DNA from: Eudorina sp. 2006-703-Eu-15
Taxonomy: Eukaryota > Chlorophyta > Chlorophyceae > Chlamydomonadales > Volvocaceae
NCBI GenBank assembly: GCA_003117195.1
Contig: BDSI01000014.1
Span: forward strand, 248,001 to 312,000
DNA: 64,000 nt
Direction of reading: 5' to 3'
The translations under genes were made by a program, and so were the position numbers. Shown here piece by piece: positions 23,187 through 33,792 of the stretch (position 1 is its first letter; each line of letters opens with the position of its first letter). The notes beneath the pieces were generated by a model. The model was not told the DNA's origin, did no database searches, and saw only the letters and a list, made by a program, of their open reading frames with translations.

Positions 23187-25257
23187 TTCTCAGGAGCAGG
23201 CGCACCAAATAGGAAAGGTCAAGATGGCCTGCTGCGATCAACACACGGCGCAACTTCACAACTGACAGGGACCAATTTCGAGGGGACCAACCCAAAATGT
23301 ACGGCTTACCAAGATCGACTATATGCAATACCGGTCGTAAAGTTAGACCATGGCAATATTATTTAGTGAATCTGGACATCATCGCATGAGTTGTATCGTG
23401 CAAAATCTTTGTTGCGTAGCTCGTGGATTTCTCGTGCCGCTTGTGCAAGCCTTCACAAAGCGGCATGCACGTAAGTAATTTACCCAAAGTTGTATGTATT
23501 TGAACTAGACTGTAATGGAAATGATCGAAGTAACAAACATACCTTTCGGGTGGAGTCTCGGCAAGAAACGCGTCGCGCAACTTCAATCATATGACGCCAA
23601 TGTCCCAGCAACCTCCACAAATCAGACGGTGCCAAGCGCAAGCACGGGTTTCATAGGTTGCTGCCCCCACACAAACACGACCAAGGGCCCCATCAAGCCC
23701 GAGGCCACATGCTGAGCTCTCCGCCAGCTCTGGCTACGCCTGTCGACTTTGGTGTGATGTGCAGCACGACGCCAGCCAAGACAACCTGCCTGGACTCGGT
23801 TCTGCAGTTGGAGCCAGCTAAGGATTGGGGCAGGACTGCGACGCAGGTGGAGGTGGAGGAGATAAGTCCGTGGGCGTGTCCCAGGCGTTCGGCCTTCCCC
23901 CTCGGCCCCCGATGGTGCCCCTAGGGTTACAACGGGTTAGACGATGACGGCACGCACCGTGTACGGCGCCCGGCGGGCGGCAGCAGCAGCACGGAACATT
24001 CCCTCCGTAACTAGGCAAGGCTGGTCACGCCAGCCAGGTCATTGGCCGCTGCCGCTGCCATCGTCCAGGCCTCAAGCCGCGCAGCAAAAGCACCGCCGCA
24101 AAGAGCGGCCGCGTAGAGCGGCCTTCATACGACTAGCTTCAGGCCAATGAAGCCCAAGGAAGGGCCACAGGGCCTACCTACGTCCTACGAGCTCCACACG
24201 CAAGGGGACCTAGTACGGTTGCCTACCACAGATTACGCCACCGGCAGTGTGGTTCCATGGGACACAGCGAAAAGTCTGCAACAGGCGCGGCGGAAGTGAG
24301 TGAATAACGAACTTACAACGACCCTGGCGCACGAAGCGCGTCCAAGACCGGGTCGCGCCGCTGAGCGTCGCGGCTCAAGCCATCAGCAACAGCTGCCGTC
24401 GTCGGTGTGGCCAGGCCAGACCGTGTCTTCATGCCTTGCCATTTATTCTAGGCCGGGCCGGGACGTGCCGGGCCGGGACGGGCTGGGCCAACAAAGAGAG
24501 GACAAATTCACGTGAAGTACCGTACCACCCATGGTATGTACGGGTGATCTCGGTTCCCGGGTTGCCGTACCGAACCGGGTGAGATGCACCACAAGTCTAC
24601 CACCGTCACCTCCAGCAGCACACAAACAACAAAAACAAAACAACAAAAACAACAAAAACAAAAACAACGACCACAACAGCACCAGAACAACAGCAGTATC
24701 CGCAATGCCAGCCATGCAGGCACCCACACATCTTATCCTATCCTGAGGTGCCTGTCCTGGAGGACCTGGAGGTTACGAGTTCACCAACCGTGACCTAACC
24801 ACCGACCGACTTCCCCTCCCTCGACCACTTATCGCCGACCCGCAGTATCCGTCGCCCCGCTGCACTGTACGCCTGCTCAGTCCACACGGTAGTTCCAACG
24901 GACACCGCATTCCGGGTGCAGCGGCCCCCTGCCCGGTGCTGCACCGCACACCCTCCTCACCGCCGCCACCTCCCAGACGGCACCGAACCCCGGTGTGCTG
25001 CCGCCCCGCGCAAACCCTCTCTGCTGGGCCCTCTGCAGATTCCGCCTGCCCCACCTCCCTTCTTTGCTCGCGAACCGCAGCCCACCACAATCATCCCATA
25101 ATTCCAGATCCAAACCAAGCGCGGCCTGCCCCTAACCCGCACCATCAGTCGCCACGCGTTGACCCGGGAGACGTGTACCCTGGCCCCGCCCTGCCGCGCG
25201 GCTCCTGACGCCCTGCTGGCTCCCTGTCGCTGGACTGCCGTACCTCCCCACTGAGGC
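23187..25257. other. pTAC16-like 5' flank and AK6 3' flank
   Basis: About 2 kb between two minus-strand genes. It should hold the promoter and 5' UTR of the pTAC16-like gene and the AK6 3' UTR. A run of AAC/AAAAC repeats lies at 24625-24670. No further gene is supported. Confidence 0.5.
24313..24317 (-). promoter_or_regulatory. Possible TGTAA poly(A) signal of AK6
   Basis: TTACA on the + strand about 940 nt beyond the AK6 stop. Distance makes it uncertain. Confidence 0.3.
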
Positions 25258-27426
25258 TCACCGGCCCACCCCGGCCATCATGCCCCTCACCCAAGCCACG
25301 ATGTTGGCCACATTCCGCTCCAGGTCCTCCGTGTTCTCACTGGGGAGCGGCTTAACGATCTCGGGGCTTTGGGGGGGCAGGGGGCGCAGGCGCAGGCGGG
25401 CAAGAAGAGGCGGTGGAGGAGGAGGAAGAGGAAGCAGGAGGCGGCGGTGACAGGCGCAGCCGCGAGCAGTAACCCCCCCTCCCCTCCCCCGTCCCTCCCG
25501 TCCCTCTGCCCTCACCGATAGCTCTCCGAGGCCTCTTCCATCACCACCATCATGATCTCGCACTGCACGTTCTCGCAAATCTTCTTCTGGGAGTAGCCCC
25601 TGCGGCGGACGGCGGGGACGGGCGCGGGGCCGAGCAGGCGCGGCAGGATGACGTAAGGGCTGTCATCGTCGGTGCGGACCCAGGAGGTGGGACGCCGGTC
25701 GGTTTGTTGCTCTCTTGCGATCTCGCTGCCTTAATCGACAAAGGGGGTCTGGGACAAGGCAGGGCGGTGTACATATGGTCACCCAAGCCACCGTATGTGA
25801 ATCGATGGCGTCAGAGCCATCAGCTGAGGTGCCTCGGCGCGATCAGTGGCCGCGACGGGGGCGGCAGGATGGGCGCTCCCCAGCCCCCCAAAAACCCCAT
25901 CATCGCGCTGGGGCGTCCGGCCGGGCCCCAGCCCGCGCTCACCGCTTCTGCAACCTGTCGTACAGCTCCGTGTTGTTGGTCTGCAGTACGACGACGAGAT
26001 CGAACCACCTGGGCGGCGAGGAAGAGAGGGGGGTACAGGAAGAAGGGAGGGGAGTGTGCAGGAAATTGGTAGACATTTCAAACTGCGCTGCTGCCAGGGC
26101 GACGGTTCGACTGAGGGGGGAAAGAGAGGTAGGAGGGTGAGTACCCGAGTGTTAAAAGCACCAGGTCCATAAGCTTGGCACGACAAAATAGGCGTGGCAC
26201 TTGCGCAACAGCTAAGGCATGCCTGCCCAGCTCAGGCAAGGGGGCGGTGCCTCAGCGCACTCAGACAGCGTCCCCGCAGCCCCCGAGGCGTGTGAGTGCG
26301 CGAGTGTACGGGCGATGGGGGGGGGACTGCAACAAGTGTGTTCTTAGGCAGGCAGAACAGGTGTGCGTGATATGCAAGGGGCTGAGCAGCGCCCGAATAG
26401 TTGCCCGTATAGGTATATAATATACTCAAAGCTGCAAAAAGTGTGCGTGTGTGTATTTGGCGCTGTCCCGGGAGGGCCCCAGCGCCACCGTGGCGCGCAG
26501 TGCGGTGCCACCGTAACTTGCCGTTCGGGGAAGAAGTCACAGCTGTGGTGGTCCACGATGTTGCCTCCCTCCGCCATCACGTCCTCCAGGGCGTCACATA
26601 CCTGCCGGAGGTCGGGGGCCGGGTGGCCGGGACGGGAGGGTGGGTGGGTGGGTGGGTGGGCGAAGCCGCGAATGAGGGTGGGAGTAAAAGCAGCAGCAGC
26701 GGCCGGCAAAAGCAGCAGCAGCCGATGCCTGCATCCCAACACACTTCGTTCCACGCGGGATGACTTGTTTTGGGTTTGTGTCCCTGCAGGCCCACGCCCG
26801 CTGCAATGGACGAACAGGGTTGTCTCCGCCGGATTGACCCATGGTTCAGACCCTGAGCTGGCACGGTGCACCTGGGATCGTCACCAGCTCCGCAAGCCCG
26901 GACACTTCATGACCCTCGGGGGGCAATGATACACAAACATGTGTGCTAAGCGGTAATGCCTGGACGAGGCTCGCGGAGGTGGCACGCTCAGACTGCTGCG
27001 AGTGTGTCTGTGTTGGACTTCGAAGGTGGGTTCGTGGGGGAGGGTGCGGGTTTGCCGTCGTGTAAGGCCTAGCACTTTAGGACCTTACGAGACTCAACAG
27101 GTTCAATAGCTGCAGCTTGCAGTTGGCTCACTTGAGAGCACACGCTGTGCCGCGACGCGGCATTGCAGAGTGCGGGACAGGGAGCAGGCATCCCATCTGC
27201 GACCGTGACGAGACCGCGTTTCCTGCCTAGACAACCGCACCTTATCCTCATCCAGGTCGAAGCATTCAAATTCCTGGTTCCAGCCCGAGTGAAGGCCCTT
27301 CTCACGGACCCACTCGCCAACATTAATGTGCCGGAAGCCCAACTCCTGCGCCACCATCTCCGCGGTTGTGGTCTTTCCGGTGCCTGGAGTTCCCGTTATC
27401 AATATATTTGGCCTGGAGCGGCTCAT
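25258..27426 (-). CDS. AK6: Adenylate kinase isoenzyme 6 (AK6/Fap7/hCINAP-type nuclear NMP kinase)
   Basis: Small P-loop adenylate kinase/ATPase; family members also act in 40S ribosome maturation in the nucleus. Five exons: 27426-27241, 26601-26522, 26008-25943, 25599-25516, 25366-25258, giving 174 residues against 172 in human AK6. Visible motifs: [16 protein letters not shown] (Walker A, residues 12-19), [35 protein letters not shown] (Walker B-like region), [28 protein letters not shown] and [19 protein letters not shown]. Exons 2, 3 and 4 all end in phase 2 with CG. The exon 2 donor is CG|GCAAGT, a GC-AG intron: only this site gives ERWF in frame, and the nearby GTTACG would break the frame. 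The exon 5 acceptor is AAAG rather than CAG. The ATG at 27426 fits the family N terminus. Confidence 0.95.
26059..26099 (-). repeat. Intronic element copy 5
   Basis: CTGGCAGCAGCGCAGTTTG followed by TCTACCAATTTCCTG, sense to AK6, about 50 nt before the acceptor at 26009. Confidence 0.8.
26341..26425 (-). repeat. Dispersed repeat (TTAGGCAGGCAGAACAGG family)
   Basis: Reverse complement closely matches 47863-47950 over about 85 bp (shared CATATCACGCACACCTGTTC). In AK6 intron 2, near its donor. A weaker relative may lie at 18070-18110. Confidence 0.65.
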
Positions 27427-29217
27427 GTTGGCTGGTAGCGGAGGGCGACGAGAGAGCGTTGTGAAGGCTGCAAGTTTCGCCCGTCACGCAAATGCGAAAC
27501 AATTGTCAGTAAGGCCGTTGTTGAGAATTAATCAGAATAGTGTATGTGGAGGAATGAACCTTTCAAGTCCTCGTTATCCAGGCGGCGCAACCGGCAGTAG
27601 CCAAAACGAACGCTGAAACACCGAGAGTCAGCTTCTGAGTGCGACCTAAATTGTATGCATGGTTTTGACGATTAAGCTGATAAGCAATCTACTCTTCTAA
27701 TGTCAAGGTGTCGCATGCCGGTCCGTTGTCAGTACAGCTCCGTACATGTTCCCGTACTTGAAGGGAGGACAGACGCCACAGCGAGCCATCCTCCTCTAAG
27801 CGATGCCGCGATGCGTTTGAATACCCTCAATTGTCACTCCTCTGGCTCCCATTTCCAACCGTTCTGCAAATTCCCTTGCGTGACGCGCGAAGTGTGCAGC
27901 CGTGCTTGCACCCCCGTCCAGACCCGTGCCTCCTCTGAGCTCCGGTGTCATGCAACGAGCTCATGTGCTTACAGCGTAGCTGGGGCCCACATCAGGGCAC
28001 GCATCCCTGGGGCCGGCTGGCCATGCGACGACTCGCTGCGTCCCCAAGAGCCGCGGCCTAACCTTGCGGTGCTCCCTCCTGTTTTCCGTAAGGCCAGGCG
28101 AGGTGCGCTGGCCGACCCATCCAGGGACCCAGGGCTCCCAGGGCGCATCAAATCACATCCACCCGAGAAATCCTCGGCCGTCGGAAGTGGGGTCAGGCAA
28201 GCCCCCGCCCCCGCACCCTCGACCACCTGACCCATGGGTCGGTCACAGTGCACTGCGGTACATCCTACAGTCCCCGTCAGGCATGTCGTGTCAGCGCCCA
28301 TTTCCCTCCCCCGCACACCAAGCCCACCCATGGCGCGATTCAGTTCACCACCCGCCCAGAATGTGACACCATACACAGCTCCACGTGCGGTCGCGTCCGG
28401 GTCGCTTCCGGTCCGTGCGGGTGCCTCATACCAGACACCGCATGAAGAAACCCAAAACCACAGTGAAACTTATTAGCGGGTGCAATCGCAATCGCTGCCG
28501 TCCCACGTTCACGATCCGCGCTTTCCCTCGCGTGGCCCTACCGACTCACGGCGTCTACCCCCCTGGGCGTGCAGCGGCGCTCTAACGGAAGCGCATTAAC
28601 GGCCACCCACGGCGACCCACGGCTATCCCCGCCTTGGCCCCGATCCCGCGCGCTGCCGATCACATTTGGGAGACGAGAACAACAGAAGGTCAAGATAACT
28701 AGCATTGATTCCCGTGATAGCAAAACGTGATCAAGAAACATGCATCGCAGACGACGACCCAGGACTACGATCTGTACACACCAGGAACCGTACGACCCGG
28801 GTGAGAACATCACATCAGGTGTCCGTACGTCCGTACATGGGTGGGCGCTGGAGGCACCCCAGCAGGCTGTGCTCTGTCCGCACCGCCGTCCTCCGGCGCG
28901 CACCCGCCCCACATCGCTCTTTCGCACGCTCCCAACCCGCCCCCGCCCCGCGTGACCGGATCCCTTCCCCTTCCCAATCCCCCTGTTTCCCCAAACACAC
29001 ATGGCCCACAGCGTCCTGTCCACAGTCGCTCCTTGGCGCTTCCTGGAACCCCCGGCACCGGCGCCCACGCCCCCCACAACGCTGCCGCGCCCACCCACCC
29101 TCCCCTGCCCTGCCCGCGCTCGCGGCGGCAGTGCAATCCTCCGAAACCCCGGTCGAACCCCCCGGCCGAACCCCCCGACCGAAACCCCTCGGCCGAAACC
29201 CCCGGCCGCGCATCGCC
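27427..29217. other. AK6 promoter side and transporter 3' flank
   Basis: About 1.8 kb between two minus-strand genes, with a perfect GACCCATGGGTC palindrome at 28229-28240 and a CCCCGGCCGAA-type C-rich repeat near 29150-29205. The closest TTACA for the transporter transcript is at 27969-27973. No gene is supported. Confidence 0.5.
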
Positions 29218-32200
29218 CTACCCTGAACCCGGCGCCCCGCCCTCGCTGTTGCTGGCGAGCGCCGCTGCCTGCGGCGCCGCGCCGCCGGCGGCCTTCTTCC
29301 CCCCGTCCTTGTCCTTTTCCTTGTCCGCCGCGGGCTTCTTGCCGGTCCGCTGCAGCGCGTACAGCGCCACCGCCACCAGCGCACCCCCCGCCAGGTACTT
29401 CCAGCTCATGGGTTTGGGGAACACCATGAAGGACAGGATCACCTGGCACACCTGCTCGGAGGGGGGCGGTGGGGAGGGTGGGGTGGGTGGTTGGGAGGAG
29501 CGGTGGGAGGAGCGGTGAGGGAGTTCAAGAGAAAGAGCTGCTCGGGAGGGCGCTCGGAGGTGGTCGACGAGTACGGCCATGCAGCAGTACCATGAGGAGG
29601 TGTGTGATGTCGTTGGCGGTCGAGGACAGGAGTACCGTGGGTGGGTGCGTGGGTGGGTGCGTGGGTGGGTGCCTGGGTGGGTGCGTGGGTGGGTGCGTGG
29701 GTGGGTGCGTGGGTGGGTGCCTGGGTGGGTGCGTGGGTGGGTGCGTGGGTGGGTGCGTGGGTGGGTGCATGGGTGGGTGCGTGGGCGTGAGTCGTGCCAC
29801 GGCCAGATCGCGCGCGCGTTCCCTCACCTTGCGCATGGACTTGACCACCTCCGCGTTGGTGGCGCCAAAGTGCTTGATGAGCAGCAGCACCAGGCACACC
29901 GTCACATAGCCCAGCACCGAGAAGGCGCAGATGGTGGGCACCGTCTCGCGGTGCAGAGACGAGTGCGCCAGTGCGGCCTGCAGCTCACCTGCAGGAGGGG
30001 GCCGCAGGGGGCCGCAGTGCGGCGCCCAGGACGTCCGCAAGGTGGGTAGGCGAAGTGGGATGGAATCATCGACCGTCGCCCTAGGGTCCCCATTCGGCCC
30101 ACCCACGCCAGTCAGGCCCACTCATCCAGCCAGCCACAACCCATCCAGCCAGCCACAACCCATCCACCCACCCACAACCCCGCCACCCACCCACCCGTGA
30201 GCAGCAGCACCGCGAACGACTCTGCGGCCGCGAACAGCGACAGGTAGGTCATCACCTCCGCGTGGCTGGCGGGGTTGCGGATGCGGAAAAACTGCTTCTC
30301 CTCCAGGTTGGCCGTCAGCGCGTCGCACACCTATCGCCGATACGGGAGGCGGGGGAGCAGGGAAGCAGGGAGTGGTCGGGGGAACCGTTCAGCTGGCAAC
30401 GAACAGGTAACGGCGGGAGGGCGGTAGATGCGGTAGGGAGGGAGGGAGGGCGGGAGGCACAGCCGCCAGCGGCCATCCTTTCCTCATCCGCATGTGGCCC
30501 ATAGCCCAACGCAAGTGCCATGCGAAAGTGGCCCGTCAATCAAACTTGCCTCCCGGGGCAAATACGGGTATCTACCCCCAAGCAGAACACCACGCGCACC
30601 ACCAGCAGTACTACACCACATGAGGGCACGGAAGGAGCGGCGTGCCGTCAGTGGCCCCCCACGTGCCACGTCATCGCCACGTCACCTCCACGTCATCGCC
30701 ACGCTGCACCCACGCACCAGCGCGATGGTGATGAGCGCCACCCCCGTGCCGCTGAAGTTGGGCGTCCCCTCCGCGTCACCCGCCGTAAACAGGGTGATGC
30801 CCACCACCAGCAGGCCGCCCGCGCCGTACTGCAGCGCGCTGTACCGCTGACCCACCACCAGGCTGCGCAGCGTGAGGGCGAGGAGCGGCAGGGCTGTTGG
30901 CGTGGGCCAGTGACACACACGCATGTCCGGGTCTCTAGGGGGGCGGGTCTCTTAGGCGGGTCTCTTCTCTAAACACACGCACGTACACACGAGCACACAC
31001 CCACGCCTCGTGGTTCCGCAACTCCCGGGTTATTGCCCGTCTGATCCTGACCAATTTGCTACACCATTCCGTGCTTGCAAAAAATTGTCGAAAAAACCAC
31101 CGACATGACCCCTCAAAACGGCGCAGGTATCGAGGACGCCATGCCCGTTAGGCTGCAGAGCTGCAACACGCAATGACCTTGAGGGTCCAATGGAGGCCAT
31201 CATAAGGGGGTGGCCAGTGGGGTGTGCGCAGCCGGGTATGGGCGCACATCGGTGATTGGGGCAGGGGACAGCCCAACCATGGGTGCAAGGCCCCCCGAGA
31301 GGCGGACATTTCCATCGCTCTGGCAGCAGCAGCTCAGTATAAGTATGTCTACCAATTTCCTATGCCCCTCCCCTCTTTCCCCGGTAGCCCCCCGGAGCCC
31401 CAGCTCCCTACCTGCGGAAGGCCATGACGGGTATGACCCGGCACGATTTGAACACGATACGGGTGGTGTAGTTCAGGTAGTTGAGGGCCCAGTTGGTGAA
31501 GTAGGCGCCCGCCATGGCCAGGATGGAGATGAGGGCGTAGTCCTGGACGGCATAAAGGGGCCGGGCGGCACAGGGTCGAGCCATGTGGCCCCGTGGGACA
31601 CAGGCCCCAACCCGGCCTTGTGGCCCCGTTGTGGCCCGGGGCTCGGACCCTCAACCCCGGGAGCGGGAGCCGAGGGCCCCGCGCGTCCCTGCTTCCATTC
31701 GGGCCGGGAGGAGGCCTCTCGGAGCCCCCTTTGTCAATAAAGACAGCGAAGTCGCGGGATAAATCACCGATTGCGTCGAGGTTGTCGGGAGTCCTTCAGA
31801 GGCACCCCCACCGCCAGCCGGTCTGGGTTTTGCTTCCCGTCCTCCCGCTGCTCTGGCAGCAGCGCAGTTTGAGTATGTGTCTACCAATTTCCTATACCCC
31901 GCCGTAGCCGCTGACCCACAGCCGCTGCCAGTCTGGCAGCGGCCATCGGCGGTTACAGCCGCCTCGCCCCGCCCCGCCCGCCCATCTGCTGCTGACCACT
32001 GCCGCTGGTGACTGCCCAGACAGGGCCTCCTGCCCCCCCCCGTGCTTCTCTCCGGGGCACCGGGGCTCCTGGACACCTGGGCTGTGTCGTCGACGACGGG
32101 ACGCGGCCGCTCTCCGTTCCAGGAACCGTGGCCGGGCTGCACACCGACTCCCAGCTCCGGCGGCACCCCTCGCCATGTCGTAGACCTCCCCGCACCACCC

Positions 32201-32597
32201 AACTGCCCTCAGCGGCCACGCCTTCCCTCGCTCCCAACCGATACCTGTTCGCGCCTCCCTCTCCACGCCCCACACTGCCCTACGTATCCCGCTGCCTCCC
32301 TCCCTCCCTCAGGCAGCGCAGTTTGAATATGTCTTAGCAGTTTCCTATACCCTCCCTCTCTCCCTGCCTCCCTCCCTGGCCCCGTCGCTCCGGTCCGAGG
32401 GGGTTGCGGGGATGTGGCCGCTGCTCACCCTGAGGCTGGCGTTGCGTTTGAAGCTGCGCGTGACGGCCGACTCCGCCAGGCCGCAGCCCGAGTAGGTCAG
32501 GTAGGTGATGAAGGTCATCCAACCGCCGTACGTGAAGTTCGGGATGTTGAACACCTTCTCCTGCAGCGTGGAGAAGCCTAGCGCTGTGGCGATGGAC
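29218..32597 (-). CDS. SLC35B3-like nucleotide-sugar/PAPS transporter (UAA family), 5' exon unresolved
   Basis: Multi-pass Golgi/ER antiporter of the drug/metabolite transporter superfamily. Exons: 32597-32429, 31542-31412, 30862-30718, 30330-30195, 29988-29828, 29451-29218 (stop), about 325 residues with consistent phases. Diagnostic stretches: STLQEKVFNIPNFTYGGWMT; NWALNYLNYTTRIVFKSCRV followed by IPVM; VGQRYSALQYGAGGLLVVGI; PNFSGTGVALITIALV joined to CDALTANLEEK; LIKHFGATNAEVVKSMRK; and VCQVILSFMVFPKPMSW. The order and spacing follow human SLC35B3 (PAPST2) more closely than B1 or B2. The C terminus is Lys-rich (KKPAADKEKDKDGGKK), as is common for ER/Golgi-retained carriers. The first visible exon starts with one base of a split codon, so at least one upstream exon with the start is missing from this model. 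Substrate (PAPS or UDP-sugar) cannot be told from sequence. Confidence 0.85.
29637..29787. repeat. 12-bp minisatellite (GTGGGTGGGTGC), about 12 copies
   Basis: Nearly perfect tandem array with occasional CCTG/CATG variants, in the last transporter intron. The G-rich strand has regular GGG runs. Confidence 0.95.
31318..31369 (+). repeat. Intronic element copy 6
   Basis: CTCTGGCAGCAGCAGCTCAG then TCTACCAATTTCCTATGCCC; transporter intron, antisense, about 40 nt inside the donor at 31411. Confidence 0.75.
31851..31900 (+). repeat. Intronic element copy 7
   Basis: Near-consensus copy in the intron between transporter exons ending 32429 and starting 31542; antisense. Confidence 0.8.
32310..32352 (+). 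repeat. Intronic element copy 8
   Basis: Same intron as copy 7, also antisense, about 75 nt inside the donor; reads GGCAGCGCAGTTTGAATATG then a diverged TTAGCAGTTTCCTATACCC. Confidence 0.7.
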
Positions 32598-33792
32598 CTG
32601 CGGACGGGGTATTGCCGGGTGGGGTATTAATGGGCGGGGCATTGCAAAGTGCGGCTGCGGTGGGTTGGGGTGTTCCCTGCCAGGGATGGGCGAGGGTAGG
32701 ATGGGTGGCGGTGAGAACTGGGGGTCCCATCTGCGGCTCTGGTGTGCTGCAAGGGGGGGTAGTGAACACGAGCCGGTGAGATGGTGTCGTTGGTAATGCG
32801 TGAAAGGCCTGAGGCACAGGCTCCTAAGGAGCCATTATGAGACCCATTGCTCTACATTGAAGGGGTAGTTGGTGACGGGACACGCCTGGGACACTGTGCG
32901 TATTTTCCGTCATCTTGCTAGGCGAGATAGCATTGTCCAATGAGCTACGTTATTGAGTCCGTGGTGCATGACGCGAAGCGAGGCTGCAAGCGCGAAGCAG
33001 CCCGCCCGTCAAGCGCACGGTCGTTGCGGGCGTTGCGGACGGGGACCCACAACATCCCCTGAAATGAAACCCGCGGCTCACGCACCCTATCGCAAGGGCC
33101 ATAAAAAACGCCGTCTGGTTGCGAGGTTGCTTGGGCTGATGTGCCACTTTGCTGCCTGCCTCGGCCTGCGCGCGAAATGGCGTCGTCCAGCATACAGGTG
33201 CATTCACGAGGCTGGCATGTTCGATACAAATCATGAAACGCTTGCGACGGTTCGCGAGCTTTACGCGGACGCATGCGTGCAAAGCCGTATCGTCGAACTC
33301 CTGCAAGCCGATGGCAACATACCTGAGCAGCCTCAACGTCCGACCGAGCGACGACTGTATACCCCTCATCGTGGACCTCCTTCACCATTGCAACTGCCCA
33401 AGTTTAACAGCAAGCTGTGACAACTCGGGCGACCGTTGCAGTCGGGAAGAGCCTGTGCGAATGACGACTATTTGCGATACATATGCTGTCCAAAACTCAA
33501 TATGAATGAGCCTATATCAACTGGCATTGTGATCAAGTAATTCTGCCTGTGTCTTCTTGAAGTCGCCGGTCGTTCAACTTGGTCGTTGTAGTACGATCGC
33601 TACCACTTGTCGACAACACAGCGCCGATTCTTTGCCACATTACCTTTAGGCACGGCCAAGATTGGCGAGCTCATTGCTGTCAACGAGAATGAATAAACTC
33701 TCTCATTGAAGGAATGCCACGCAACGAATCGATTCATACATGAAGCCTAGTTTATATTGTAGGGCGTTGTTTGTTCAATTTGCTTGAGCTGC
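32598..33792. other. Shared 5' region of the divergent transporter and bL25 genes
   Basis: Must contain the transporter's first exon and both promoters. A minus-strand frame at 33388-33323 (MVKEVHDEGYTVVARSDVE...) ends in the strong donor CAG|GTATGT, but its phase (0) does not match the phase-2 start of the next known exon. It is a candidate first exon only if another small exon lies between. Two long overlapping minus frames at 32945-33388 have no recognised motif. Confidence 0.4.
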
